Shown: positions 27,186 to 41,325, counted from the first letter of the stretch. The stretch: DNA of 64,000 bases from Nymphaea colorata (GCF_008831285.2 NC_045138.2:30041934-30105933); one strand, 5' to 3'. Notes: generated from the letters alone by a model not told the origin. Program-made: numbers and translations.

Positions 27186-28397
27186 GAAGAAGCCCTTTTT
27201 AAGGTACTCCAAACATTTCATCACCAACTTGAAAACTGGAAGAAGAAGCAAATTATTACAGGCTACATTTCTACATTTATTTCAGAAAGCATTGGCTGAT
27301 GGAAGCAGCAAAGGAATTATTACAGGCCACATTGATGGTATTTATTATGCCAGGTTCGCTAGTTATGAAATTATATCATAGAAGGTGAGGTCAATGTTCA
27401 TAAAGGTTTAATAGCGTAGGAACCAAGAAAAGCTCCATCGACCTGGCAAACAATTTAAAATTACGCCCTTGATGTGAAAGTTTCGAGTAAGAAAATAAGA
27501 GGACGGCCTACATTCGGTTTGCCTGTCGAATTACAGTCTATTACTCCTAGAAATGGAAAATTTCTTAAACAGAAACAACCCATGTCCAGCGCAATGTTGG
27601 AAAACGTTGACGTCTCGGGCTAAGACATTACCTAATTAAGCAATCCGGGCGTGTCCAAGCGCCAATATATCATAACCAAACAACATTTTACCCCAAAAGG
27701 AACTCTCTGACAGCGAAAACGTATACGCCGGAGAGGGAAGTACCGCGCAAGTAAAGCAATGGCCGTTCCCCGAACAGACAAGTTATGAAAAGGAACTCGC
27801 CTTTAATAACTTATGAGGATGAAAGAGACTTACTTTCCTATTCATAAGTGTGACGTACCCACGAAAGCACCTAAGTTTGAACTTCTTTTCACGTCACCGG
27901 TTATTGAAAGGACTTTGTTTAGTACTACTTTGAAGTCCGGCCTCGATAAATGCAAGGGGAAGAAAAATTTTACCATCTTCGGTTGGGTTCACCTGGTAGT
28001 CCCATCAATCCCTTATTTGGAACTCGATGAACAAAAAGGAGAGGAACGTGCCCAAGAAATAAAAGCCTCGAGAAACAAAAACCGACAGCCAGACAAAGAG
28101 AATTTATCTAACCCTCACCTTTCAATCAGAAAATAGACACAAAGTAAACAGAAAACATGTCCTACCTTAAGTTGTGGGAACAAGTGTTGAGGACATCTAG
28201 AGATAAATATAATAAATAAAAATTTCCAGGAGAAAAGAATGGCTGCACCCGACTCCACTCTTTTCTTCTGTTTTTTGTTTCTCCTTCAGTAAAGGAACCA
28301 AAAAATTGACATCAAAACATGATGCGATTCAACAGAGGGTGCGAAGGTGGAGAAGATTACAAAGGCCGTCTTCTTATTGTTCCAATTCTTCTCTCTG

Positions 28398-31300
28398 CTA
28401 ATCACTGTATGTGCACAAATTTTCAAATCCCATGTAATCGTGGTTTTCAATCTTCTGGATCATGTTTGATATGCCTACTCCACCTGCACAAGAAAATATA
28501 GGAGGAAAAATTCAATGACAGGGTGAGTGAAAATCCTAGGAATACGGACGAATAAGAATATTCTGTCATTCGACATGATATTCATCACCACTGACGTATA
28601 TTGATGGTGTATGCAAGCATTCCATATTAGAGAATGTCAAAGTTCTCACCTAGTGAAATTGCGCTAATAAAGATTGTGGAAGCCAAGATGAAGATAATTA
28701 GCGATGCTCTCCCCAAAATAATAATCAACTTTCTCACCGCATGTTGCCCTACAAAAGCAGCAACTGTGGCCACAGCAACGAAGTAGAGTGCTGCAATGTA
28801 ACAGAGACAACTCATTAGACAGACAAAACCCCACTCAGAACTCCAGTAACAGTGAAAAGGGCTCATAGTTCATACCGTACGGGACAGGGAACCGCTTTAA
28901 AAGGTAGTATTCAACGACTGACATGGATGAGGAGAAAGTCATAGCAAAAGTGGCCGTCGCACTGGAAACCTGTAAGACAAAGTAGACTACGCTAAGATGG
29001 ACAAAGTTAAGGGTAAATGAGAAGCCAAGGCGCCATGTGAAACGAGAATGTTCAGGTGGGCACCTGAGGTGGTATACCGAGCTCCAGGAACAGAGGGCCT
29101 AAGATAAAACCTCCTCCAAGACCAAGAAGACCGCCAACTATACCAGCCAGCATACCACAACAGCAGTAGAAAACAAGCTGATGGACTTTCCACTCTGTTT
29201 CCACATCACCCTTGGAGGATATGGTTCTCTTTCCCTTGTATAAGCTGACAGCTTCAAAAAGCGTCACTCCAACAGAAACAGGAACCTGAATAGAATGAAA
29301 TATAATTATCCTCTAACCATTCAAATAAGGATGAAATAATCAAATAACAAGTACTAGGTGACTAACCTGAAGTAGGTTCAGGACCCAGTACCATGTTGAG
29401 CATGTCGAGGTATAATTCTGCATATCAAGCATACAGAAGGAATCACAAACTATAGTGATAAAGAAATCATTGAGAAAAAAGAATCTCAAATATGCAGGCA
29501 GCAGTTTCTGATGATGAGAAATAATCCAACTTGACAACCCACCTTGCCAATCTGAAGACCAAGGAATGCAACCCAGACAAAGACGAGAAGAAAAAGCTCC
29601 TTCCAATAGACATTCTCCATGACACTAACCTGGAAGGACAAAAGCATATACAATGAGTATTGCCGACATTTTATGAGAGAAACAAAGCTTATGTGGACTC
29701 ACTTGTGAATCTTCAGAGTCTTTGCCCTCTTTTTTCACGCCATTACTTGGCCCACCAGGAAGAGGTTTGTATTCCACTTCCTCATTTGCTGAAACCAAAA
29801 AAAGCAACTAAGATTGTCAACATTATTTGCAAACACGACAGACATGGTCCCCGCCATTTGATGCATTGAAACTGGGTTTCTATCGTATGATACATTCTGA
29901 ATCCTGCCTGCTTTAACATTGTATTGCATCATAGAAGAGCCTCTCTAACTTACCATTTTGTTTAGCAGCTGCAGCAGCCTGAAATTAAAGAACATTAGTG
30001 TTAGACGATGGGAAAAACCTGAACTCACCAAAAGAAAAATTAATTATTGATTCTTTAGTAACTAAGCTTTATACCTTCTTAACTATGGTTTCTTTCTTCC
30101 ATGTTTCAACACCTTTGAAGAAAGCTTTTGTTGATGTACCTGGTGGAATGCAAAAGAATTTGCAGCATATGGGAAAAGCTTTAGTTATATCCGTAACTTT
30201 TTTAAAGAATAAGAAGGCACAAAAAGAAAAAGGAATTACCTAGGAAAAGGATAATCAGCAACACAGTAACCATCCAGTCAGCAAAAATGACATTAAAAGC
30301 AACACCAATGCTGATTCCCAGCATAAGCATAGGTTGGAAAAGTAGTGCCAAGTCATAATCAATAATTGGCATTGGCAACGTTGGATGCCTCAGCTTCAGA
30401 TTGTAATAAACAGTAGATCCTGCTGCTCCCATGATCATACCTGATCCAAGAAAACCACAAGATCAGCACCTAGCAAATTTAGTTGAAATGGCATGGTCTC
30501 GGCACTTCCTCTAAAGGAGATCATGGGCTATGGGTAGACTTAAGAAGTGGACATCAACATGGACGAAGTTGATAGCAGCCAAAGTGCTTCATGATAAGGA
30601 ACAGAGGCCGGAAATGGTTATGTATCTTATAATTCAATGACTTCACATGGAAGAACAAATGCCTTATAAGTCAAAACTTCACATAAAAGAACAAATACAA
30701 CAGTTACTGATCGGTGCTCACGAGAAGAACCTCTCATAACTCTTTCACAACAGCAGAACTTTGATAAAGATAAACTCTCAGTTTTTACGACACTGGACAA
30801 TGATAAGCCCAACCAAAGCATCAGCGTCACTGAAAAATCCCGGTCTTCTATATAAACGAACCAGATAAATCAAAGCGGCTTCTTCTTTCAGACAAAGAAA
30901 AAGTAGAAGATTGTTGCTTACATTTTGAAATAGCTGTCGATGACTTCGCGTCAAACCCAATTATGAGGGTCAGCATGGGGACGAATATCCCTCCACCACC
31001 AACTCCTCCTACACTCCCAAATGCTGCTCCCAAGAATCCAATTATGGAACCCAATATTATCCTCCAGCCAAATTTCATAGCCTGATAATACAAAAGAAGG
31101 ATATCTCATGTCACACTTATGGTTGTGCATGCGTTTTTCCCAGATATAAGAGCAAAACAGGTAAACAACTGACATGCGGGTGGAATCGTGTAGGACGAAA
31201 CAAAAGAGCACGCGATTTCCTTTTTATTTATTCTTTTGGGCCAGGAAACTTGTAAAGATCTTCTCAAGCCTCAAAATTCAGATCTGTAGTTACTAAACCA

Positions 31301-31718
31301 AATTTGGATGGATCACCAAGGAAAAAAATCCCAAATTCGAAGTCATCAGGCAAGTCTCAAAACAAAAATGATAAACTTGACAAGACCCTCAACTAACATC
31401 CACATGCAATATGTGCAACAATAAAAAAGAAGAAAACCGTTCCTCATCTCTGAACTGGCTATCCTGCCCAAGAGAGCCCGCACACCACATGAGAAAGAGG
31501 AGAGTACTCACCGGCCAGGTGTGCTCATACGCTGACACATCGGGCTGCCAGAGGAATTTTATGAGCTTTCGCAGCTGATCCTGCCCCGATTCTTCAACTA
31601 CAGTGGTCTTCGGGTCATGCAGCATCAGGTTTCTCTCTGCCGCTACAAGCGCGGACGCCAAGATGCACGTCAATCCGACTACCGCGAAAGACCGACAGTT
31701 CCTCCATTCTACGGCCAT
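28398..31718 (-). CDS. TauE/SafE family membrane transporter
   Basis: Twelve exons (transcription order): 31512-31718, 30922-31081, 30240-30440, 30075-30139, 29954-29978, 29703-29788, 29543-29629, 29367-29417, 29064-29285, 28876-28969, 28650-28790, 28398-28483; 474 aa. The N-terminus has a hydrophobic signal/anchor (about residues 9-26). Two TauE repeats follow, each with a Gly-rich hallmark: [18 protein letters not shown] in the first half and [13 protein letters not shown] in the second. A charged loop lies between them (exons 4-6, [10 protein letters not shown]...KDSED). Bacterial relatives move sulfite, sulfoacetate or related anions across the membrane. The plant substrate is not established, so sulfite export is only the family label. 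Exon 5 is just 25 nt. The model ends ENLCTYSD, near the family's usual C-terminus. Complete and intact. Confidence 0.92.
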
Positions 31719-32455
31719 TCTCGCGGTTCGGACAGCTTAAACTTCTTCTCTCTGTTATACTTTCGCCACTCAAACCAGCGTTGCAGCTCTTTCTTCTCCC
31801 AAAATCAGGCTGCTCTTATTTTCGTTCTATGAACTAGAACAAGGACACCCAGCAATAGTCTCAAGACGAACAGAACGCCGAACTCCACCCAATGATCTTG
31901 TGTTTCCGAACGAAAATCAGACAATAAATTGCTCTCTCCTCCGTTTTCCAGCAAAACGCCGGAAGTCTGTCTTTACGCGAAAAAAAAAAATTAAACTATC
32001 CCGTTCGCTCGTTCCCTGGCGACGATATAAAGCCCACAACGAAGCTACGCGCCGGCGTGCTTTTTCCAAGTCACAGATCCCTGCTCCTACTCCGCCGTCA
32101 ATGTCACCCGACAAACGAGTTTCCGGCTGGATTTCCTCCACTTGGGACCGCTTTCCACGCGATCACGAACTCGCTCACAGCAGAACAACCCAGAGTCCGG
32201 CTGGAAAACGAGCTCCAGCGAAGGATGAGGAGGAGAAGGAATCCAGAACAGAAACAGGGGAAGGGGGGAAGAAGATAAAGACAGAGAAAAGACGAGGTTC
32301 GAGATTTTTCAGGAGCGTGGATCCAGAGAAAGAATAACCGCCAGGGATGGAAGAAGATCAAGCAGATTCACCTCTCCCCCTCTCCCTCGCTATCTCTCCC
32401 CCTCTCCCTCGCTATCTCTCTCTCTCTCTCTTCTCCAGCCAACAGGGAGCCCCGC

Positions 32456-32462
32456 ATTTATA
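32456..32462 (-). promoter_or_regulatory. Candidate TATA box of the TauE/SafE gene
   Basis: On the minus strand this reads TATAAAT. It is followed downstream by a GA-rich stretch and two copies of a roughly 20-bp unit (plus strand CCCTCTCCCTCGCTATCTCT). A start about 30 bp downstream would give a leader of about 700 nt before the ATG at 31718, possibly containing an intron. Inferred from position only. Confidence 0.4.
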
Positions 32463-33994
32463 GCGTCCTCCGGAGAAGGCCCCGTCCGAAAATGGAAGCT
32501 CGAGTTTTGCAGTTTACAGAAATAAATAAAAAAAAAATCGGAATATTTAAAAAGGCCAGGGAAAAGGCTGGAGGTGAAAAGGAAATCTTTCCTGTTCTCA
32601 CAGATCGGCGATTTTTCGGCAAATGAAAACGAGTGAAGAACAAAAAGAGGAACACTTTGGAGTGGAAGTCGCGCAGCCGACGCCGATTGTCGAAAACACC
32701 CCCAGCCTTCTCACGGAATGACGGACGCAGAGCGCCGACGTGGGCCCGCCGGAAGTGAGACGGCCAAATCTGACCGGCCGCCGGCGATGTCGTCGACGAC
32801 CATCTTACTTGGTAATATGAAGTAGATGGGCACTCAATCGTACCCGTCTAATAATTCTTGTTTGTTACTATAGTATTATCGCTATATTTTTTTAAAACAT
32901 AATATTTTAATTAAACTTAATAGAAAAGTGCTGAAAGAGTTTGGATGACATCCTCATCTAATCCAATTTTTTTAGGAATTCAGAAAACATAATTCTTTTT
33001 CTTTGTTTGAATGTCACATTCAAAACCCAGTTTTATGAATAATTTGAAGGGATCAGGCGTTTTCTTCAAACTCCGGTTTGTTGGTATCCAAACGTTTCAA
33101 AAACCTGGTTTTGAAGTGTCGCCCAATGATCCGAATGCCCCTGGTAAATCTCTCATTGAGGTGTTGATCCAAATTTTATATGAAGTGTATGATGCAAATA
33201 TATTTAGCTGTGACATTGAAGTTTAGTAGGGTAGCTAATCAATATATGTTTCTCGGGGATGGGGCCTCTAGCCTTTATTAATAAAAAAGTTTAAAAGCCG
33301 GCATATTAAAAAAATAGATCCCATGCCGGAATAAAAAAATATGAGGCAAAATCTTAAAAGGGATCTCAAAACAGACCCACCTAAACATTATGCCAACACT
33401 TAGTGCTTGGCAAAACATGCAACTAAGACATCTTACAACTACAAATACAAATACAAATATTATTGAAATCCAAACTATTGATTATAAATTAAAAGCGGCT
33501 AAATTTGAAAATACCCAAGTACTTATAAATGTATCCTTATAAAGCAATTAAAATCACAAAATTCGTAGTGTATAATTTTGTAAATAGAGATAAATATATG
33601 GTAAAATTTGAATGAAAACCACATCTGAACATCCACTATGGCATTTTTTTAGAATAATTTATAATAGGATGGTGCGACTTTTTAATGGCTCAGCCGAATC
33701 GCCTGTCGACGGACAAAATAAAATACTATCGTATTTATAAATTAATAATAAATAAACTTTTAAAAAAATCACTTGTTGTAATAATTCAATTTGATGGTTT
33801 CTAATCCATTTCTTAACAACTTTGGTATTAAGTTAAAAAAAAAACTTCAACCAACTAAATAACTACCTCATTTATAAGTCATTTTTGACATTTTTGATAA
33901 TTATTTATAAGTTTTTTTTTAAATTTAATATGATTTTAAATACAAGACTAAACGAAAGAAGTCAATAAAAAACAAAAAGGTGGAAGAAAGGGCA

Positions 33995-34080
33995 GAAGCA
34001 AAAATAGATTTGAATTACTGGAGAGGACAGATTATATGAAGCAAAAATAGATTTGAATTATTGGAGAGGACAGATTATAT
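33995..34080. repeat. 43-bp tandem duplication
   Basis: Two head-to-tail copies beginning GAAGCAAAAATAGATTTG lie at 33995-34037 and 34038-34080, with a single difference (TTACTGG versus TTATTGG). Confidence 0.9.
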
Positions 34081-34577
34081 AATGATTATATAATTGATCC
34101 AGATCTGTCCGACCGGTTGAAGACATCATGTAAAACGAGATGATTATTTTATTATACCTTTTTGCAAATAAAAAAAGATACAACTGAGCGTAGATCCCAA
34201 AGAAAAAGCCAACGGATGTAAGCATATTTGATATATTCAGTGTTTTTTCATGGGGTTTGAGTTCGAGTCGAAATCAAATACCTCGTACCCATTGGGTGTT
34301 CGACCCGACCCTTAGGCTTATCTTCAATGAGCTAAAAATATCTAAAAATCATTTTTAAAAACAATACATGTATAAAATCAAATAAAATATGTAAATAATA
34401 GTTGAAAACTCTCATGGCACTCTTAAGCCAAACACCGCTACTGATTTGATTTGAAATAAAAGGATGAATCCGACCCGGTTGTGTGAATTCATGATCATGG
34501 GTTGGAACCCTAAGTTTCTTCTAGATGCAAGAAGTGTGATGTGACACTTAAATTGAAAGGCGGTTGTACCGTATGAT

Positions 34578-34752
34578 CAGGGGTGAAAGCAGGATTTTTT
34601 TGAGGAGCGGGCCAAACAATCAGCGGGTTGGGCCAAGATGAGGAGACGGGTTGGGACAAACTAAAAAAATTTGATTTTTTCAATATAAAAAAATTTCTTG
34701 CGCACAACCAGGCCATCGCCCAGGCGGGCCCCCCTCCTCCCTCCGCCCCGTG
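34578..34752. mobile_element. hAT-type MITE relative
   Basis: The left end CAGGGGTGAAAGCAGG and the right end CTCCCTCCGCCCCGTG (inverse CACGGGGCGGAGGGAG) resemble the CAGGGGCGGAGCC terminal repeats of the intact copy at 44733. The interior is non-coding. Ends and target duplication are not clean. Confidence 0.45.
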
Positions 34753-35272
34753 TAGGACCACTGATGTCTCGAACCAGACTTGGAAATGGTAAGGTTTCAC
34801 CTTTCGGTGCGCCTCAAATCGAACAACATTGTTCCCATTTGTCAATACCTAGATTGAACCCATCAAAAACTTAGTAATTTTCATTTGTCAAAGCTTATTT
34901 GATTTGGTACTTTCTTTTCATTTACAAAGTATGGGACTTTTAATTCAAATTGAATAAAGTCTTGCTTCCACGCGATTTTCTTTTGGAAAACATTTAAACA
35001 TCGTAGTAAATAGGCTTTGAGATGTCTTTCTTAATTTGAAGAAACATTTAAAAGTATGGATAGGGAGGAGCTATGCTTAAATGAGCGGAATCAACAGCTA
35101 AGACCTTTCGATCTTATCCCCTAACAATCAAGCGATGTTTGATTATTTCAGATTTGAAATCCATGGATCTGATTTGGATTTGACCTGCTTTTGCTAATAT
35201 AGAAAAAAAATTATGGTAAAATTTGCATCGTATTATTTTTTAATTATTTTAATATAGATGTATTTAAAAATA

Positions 35273-35274
<2 letters not shown>

Positions 35275-35341
<67 letters not shown>
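35275..35341. repeat. (AT)n microsatellite, about 33 units
   Basis: An uninterrupted AT dinucleotide run. It lies next to a TATATAGGCGGTG word and the second copy of the GTGTGGGCA hairpin (35379-35398). Confidence 0.95.
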
Positions 35342-35343
<2 letters not shown>

Positions 35344-38333
35344 CGGTGTTTATTTAGGGGCAGAACCATATGGGGCTTGTGTGGGCAGTTGCCCACACAG
35401 TGCAACAAATCCACTTATTACATATTGGTTACCATTTGCTGGTTCATTTATATGTTAGTGTTCCACAATTATTTACTTTTTGGTACATGGTGCCATGTTG
35501 CGGCATCCGGCCTTTTGGGGTAGTGACAAAGGCAAATTGTTTTGGTACTCGTGGTTGTTCGCTGCATAGCCGGCGGCACGACCGCAAAAGAACAATATGA
35601 AGGATGTTAACGGATCGGATTTGAATTAGATATTCGGTCAAATGAGATAGGAAAACCAATTTGAAGGAACATATTTTGCATTGATTTACGTACATACAGG
35701 AAAAAGGACGCATAAGCAAACAAATATATGTTTGTTTGAATTAAAATATTAAATGTCCTTTTAAGTGCGCGCTTACTTGAGGGCATGCATCGAGTCAGTT
35801 CTGATTAAGAAAAAAGAAAGGTCATCTACGTTTCAACTGCATAATTGGACTTTTTTTTTGTGTTTAAAAAGTCCACATCAACTTAGGAAAACCTAATGCG
35901 TACACAAATTTTTACAAAACAATTAATAATAAGTAGGGAATGGGGCCTTCGGGCCTTTTCACGTGAAAGGTAAAAAAATCCAACAAATTTTTTGGTTTGG
36001 ATCATTTGATGGATTGGAAATATGGAGTTGAAAAGAAATTTTCAAAAACTTATTTCAGGAATTGAAGAAATGAAAACAAAATCCAGATTTCTAAACCCCT
36101 TTGTGTTTGCTGGACTTGGGTTTATGTTTCGGAAAATAAATTTCTCAATTTAATAGGAATGAATCATGAAAAAAGAGAATCGTTCGATTAAGGAATACTT
36201 CCCAACGGTTGTTTTTTTCATCTTAGAAAATTTTTTCCACCCATTGAGATGGAAAAAAAAAATTGAAGAGAAATTTCTGAAAACCAACCCAACTGTTACT
36301 TTTTTTCATCTCAATAAAAATTTTTAAAAATTTTGAATTTTATTTTCAGTGCTACAGAAAATATCTTGCCCATCAAACGGTTCGATGGAATTTTTTGTCC
36401 TCGTTTGCACGAGTGACTGCACGTTGATGGGTAGCAATTTCAAACACCAACATTTTCTGCACATCCGAGAATATCGAAGGCCAGTAATGTTTAATCTCAT
36501 GGGGTGCGTTTGATTATTTTGGGTCTTGCATTCCAGGTGATTTATGATCTTAGAGTTTCAGATCTTAGGATTTTAGATCGTCGATTTTTTTTGGACAAGA
36601 TATTAAGTCTTAGTTTAAAATATGCAAGGGTTGCACCATAAATTTGCAAGTCTAACATTGCTATTAGCGACCGTTTATGGTGACCTTAGCATAATTTGCG
36701 GTCCTTTTTAATGATGAATTTTTAAATTTTAACTATATGTGTATTTGGCAACATTGACATATATATATATATATATATATATGGCTTAATATACAAGTCT
36801 AATAAATGTCTACCTAACTCTCCACCAGCATGAGATTTCAAAAGAAAGAAAGAATTTATCAACACCAAAGAAGCTTTATTTCTATGAGACAATTTCTGTT
36901 ATGTCAGCTTTGACCTCAATATAGTCTGCATAAAAAGATACCCAACCCATTTTTTTGGGTTTTAATAGGATATTTTAAAAATTATTTATAATTTTATTTT
37001 AATAAAAACAAAATAGTTTCTCGACTCGGGCCAATCTGAATCGAGTCAACACATATAGAAGACCCAAGAAAAAGTTAGAGGTGATCTTGATTATTAAATG
37101 TGGAAAACTACAAAGTTGGAAGTCATGAAACGAGCAGGTTCTTATTAATACATGTATTATACATTGCCCTCTTTTTTTTAGGAGTAATGAAGTAAGAATT
37201 TTATTTTTTATATTGATAATGTGATTTAAATGAATCTTTATAGATGTAACTGCAAGTTAATCATATTGAATGAGTTATAATGATGTAAATGGTAGACTTA
37301 AATTTAGTTTTATATTTTTATGTACTTGTGATTATAATCATTTGAACAATTTTTTATGATTATAATTACAAGTTGAAATCTGCAATTCAGCAAATAAATC
37401 TCATTCATATTACTTATTTGCAAAATTGTAATTGGATCCATAGAAATTGGCTCAATTGTTTGATGTTATGTCTAGAGCCTAAGGTGAGAGACGTAGCCGT
37501 GCCGGTTTATCCCACTGTACCAACCGTCCAACCATCTAATTGTCGACATTTTTGTTCGAGTTTGGAGCCTCTGAATTCATGCCATGTGTCCACATCACGA
37601 CCGCAGAGTTCCTATCGCCAATCGACGGCCTAGATTTGAGCCTCGCTCATGAGAGCACATCTGGCAATCTTATCCACAGTAGGTGGTCGACACATAACGG
37701 GGTTATTGACGTGACAGATAAGCATGGTCTTTTTGCGAATGGACCCTACATGTCGAGCAGTGGGTGCGGGTGCGAGTCTAGACGTAGACCTTCCCGAGCA
37801 CGGCAAATTTAAGTCTAGAAGACAGTCACATATTTTTAATTTGTTCTAAGAACACTTTTGTTGGATTTTATTTTACAATGTATTTTTATTCAACTAAAAC
37901 ACACTTTTTCCTAATATTATTCCATTTTTTCGTAAATTATAATATTATTGCATTTTCAGAAGTGTGAAAAATGAGAAGGGGGGCCTTCCTTTGCCTATTT
38001 TCCTATCACGTGATGGGCACATGATAATCATTGTCCGGACAATTGCGACATGGTGGCCACTTGCGTATATCGCGCCGTACACTCTCATAAATTGAAAAAA
38101 TATATAAATATGCAGCTAAAATTAATGAATTGGCCATTGAATAGTGAAATTATAAAAAAGTCTTTGATGTTCGGTGCCAAATTATTAAAATATAAAAATT
38201 TTATTGTCAGAATGAATAGTTGCTAAAAGCTTACAACACTATATATCGTTTTTGAATAACATATTTTTAATTTTTAGTTGTTTATATATAAACAAGTGAC
38301 CGACTTAATAAAAGTTCGATTCTCGTGGATACT

Positions 38334-38427
38334 ACTTCTTTACATTGCAAACAATGTGCGACACCAATACTCTCGTTAATACTTCTTTACATTGCAAACA
38401 ATGTGCGACACCAATACTCTCGTTAAT
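38334..38427. repeat. 47-bp perfect tandem duplication
   Basis: Two identical copies beginning ACTTCTTTACATTGC lie at 38334-38380 and 38381-38427. Confidence 0.93.
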
Positions 38428-39322
38428 GGGTGTTTCATTCTATACCTAAATCCTAAAGCACCCCCGAACATTTCGGTCAATATTAAGGTATGTTTTTTCA
38501 CATGTTTATATCTTTTTTATTAAATTATTAATAGTAAATACGACAAAAAAGGGGGCCTCTTAGTCAGATGCCACAATTAATAAAAATTAAATGTTATGAT
38601 ACCATTCAATATTGACAATGATTTTTTTTTTTGGGAAGTTTTTTTGGAACATACATAAATTGTTTCCTTTTTGGAATTATGTGGAGTTAATGGGGATGGA
38701 GACTGAAAAACTTCCATATGATATGTAGTTGGATTTAAATGTGGGGAAGGTGAATAATGGGAGGCATTAAAGGCCGCTGATTATACTTTTGCTCAAATAT
38801 CTTTCATGGTGGTCGGCATCCATCCAAATAAGGACTTTGACAACTAAGGCATTTAAGTTTCTGCACTGGATAGATTTCATGATCTACACCTCATATATTT
38901 TCTTCCAATTTCTTTCTTCTGGTTATCCACTACCATAGAACAATTGACAAAAGTTGTTCTTGATTTTTCGGCAAAAAAAAAAAAAAAGAGAGGAGTCTGA
39001 TCTTAGATCTGAGGCTTTGATGTAACTTAAAGTTGCGTTTGATAGCTTCGGAATTCACATCTGAATCGGATTTGCTGAATAAATATGAGATTTATCAAAT
39101 TGTAGATTTAAGAACCGCAAATTTCATATCCATGGGAATTCTTAGATCCACGGACCTCAAATCTAAAATCGAAGGCAGTGAAATACACCCTTAAGAGCTC
39201 TTGAATTGTTTTTTTATCTAAAATCCGCAAAAGATTTGAGAATTGTAGATTTAAGATTAGCCCATCCCTCATCCAATCGGACCTCAATAACATTTTAAAT
39301 TCATGGATCTAAGGTTCGACCC

Positions 39323-39422
<100 letters not shown>

Positions 39423-40031
39423 CACTTTTCACATTGCCTTTCTGATAAGCCAGCAGAGCTATCTTGTTGTTTTCCCCCTTTTTTTAGAAGAAAAAATATT
39501 TCAGATCTGAATGTGAGGATGCTGATGGACAAAAACTTACACCCCACATGCAGATTTCTCCAAATTCGTCCTTTATTGTCAGTCCGATCATCCAGATCCG
39601 TTCTGGTTGAGGCTTTTAACTAGTACTAGAAATTATTCTTACCTTAGAAGTTTACATAAAACAAGGGAGTAATTGTTAGAAAACTGCATAATCAAATCAT
39701 AAAGCCTGCATAAACAGCTAATTTGTCATCAAATTGGGTTAATCAGGCAGTGGCGGATAGACCGGATGGATTTGTCGCGACAGCGGCGGAGCCAGAAAAA
39801 TTTAGTGAAGAAATTGCTAAATAATATGTAAAATTAGAGACTTTGAAGAGTTAATAGGAGCATGTGCCTCTTCTCTGTGACATGCAACAACTCCTTGTCT
39901 TGAATGCTGCTTCCAAATTTGCACATGATCAAGCTTCTGCACATGATCCAACATGAAGATGTTGCCCAGAGATTTAATTGTTTAGCCTCTTCAGATCCAG
40001 TAAAAGTTTCATAATCAAGTGTATATAAAAA

Positions 40032-40110
40032 CAGGGGCGGAGGCATGTGTGGGCATCATACCGCACACAGACCCACAAAAAAAATACAGAAATTTTTGGC
40101 TTCGTCCCTG
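40032..40110. mobile_element. Short hAT-type MITE
   Basis: A 79-bp element. The left end CAGGGGCGGAGGCA and the right end GGCTTCGTCCCTG (inverse CAGGGACGAAGCC) form terminal inverted repeats of the same family as the 44733 element. The interior contains TGTGGGCAT...CACACAGAC. Flanks are both TATAAA-rich but do not give an exact 8-bp duplication. Confidence 0.55.
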
Positions 40111-41286
40111 TGTATAAACATGAATTTTTGAGTTGAATCACTGATTTCGCAACCCCAGATTTCATTTATGCTTTCCGATTCAATCCTAACAACATTATTT
40201 TCAAGCTATCGAGCTAAAACTTGATCGGATCCCAAAACACCATTTGAATATCGGGTGAGTAGGATGAGTGTTTCGTTCCACCGTCCAAACGGGAGCCGAA
40301 ACCCTCACCCAACCCTTCATCTTCCTGGAGTACAGGACCTACTTTCTGTGACTCAAGGATGCCGCTTCTGTGTGCTTCAACTCGTATATTAGTGGCTCCC
40401 TGTTTGCAGCACAAAGAATTGATGCCTGTGTGCTTCAAAAGATAATGTTTTCTTGTCAAACACTCTATTATAAATATAAGTGAACTATATATCCATTTTT
40501 AAAACATGTTATTTAGGAAAAACCATCTTTGATATAAAACTTTTATTTATTTAAGGTTCTGTCTTGTTTCAGGTCTTGGGTGGACCTATGGTCTTCCATT
40601 CAACTTGAATGTCGCTGCACTTTGTACATTTAGAATGTGTTTATGGCCACGGGATTCAAACATCAGACCCCTTAAATGTGAACGGCTTTACCCTACCGTG
40701 CAGTTGCTTTTCGCGCCATGTGACGCTATATATCCAATTGCTTTGAGTTGGTAAGAAAGTGGGTACCATATAAATGACATGAAACCTGACCTCCTCCACT
40801 TTCAAGTGCATCCTTTTGTCACCCATGAATTATTTTTTACATGAAAACAACTTGCAATTATCAACTCTTGTCAAATCAATCAAGCCAACCCACATGATCA
40901 AATGGATTTGAAAGATGGGCAGTATTGAGATTGAGACTTTTAGACATAAAATCTCAAAAAGATCTGTGTCTTGTGCTGAGATTATGTCATGTTCCACACT
41001 TCAGTTACTTTTTTGTGACAATGTAAATCTAAGCTAAAGTTGGCAAATTCTTACCAACTTGAATATTTCAATCATGAATCATATTTCATATTTTTAGGTG
41101 AGCGGCGGCCCCTCATTCTCCTTGTCTCCAGAGTCATTAACTGCGCCAGTATTGATGAATGACAACGGTGCATCTTTCAACTTAAACTATGAACTCTGCT
41201 ACTTTAAGATGGTGGAGCGACTAGAGACATGCGTTCAAACCTACCTGTAGTCCGACCTACTACGTTATGTTATGTTTTATTTAAAC

Positions 41287-41289
<3 letters not shown>

Positions 41290-41325
<36 letters not shown>
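41290..41325. repeat. (TA)n microsatellite
   Basis: An uninterrupted TA run of about 18 units in the repeat-rich island. Confidence 0.95.

Larger units (their letters stand above)
24167..28397. other. Intergenic region between PLSP1 and the TauE/SafE gene
   Basis: No gene is supported in 4.2 kb. The first 200 bp should contain the PLSP1 promoter and leader. An AT-rich stretch follows. A hairpin with 9-bp arms (GTGTGGGCA / TGCCCACAC) is at 24904-24923, and a truncated hAT-type MITE copy is at about 27036-27185. Frames of about 100 aa at 26991-27299 and 27813-28136 show no recognisable domain and overlap repeat sequence in part. Confidence 0.45.

Noticed and set aside
31900-32361. Frames of 73-145 aa in the TauE/SafE 5' flank
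   Set aside because: Lys/Arg/Glu- or Ser-rich low complexity; they overlap the probable promoter and leader and have no homologous motifs.
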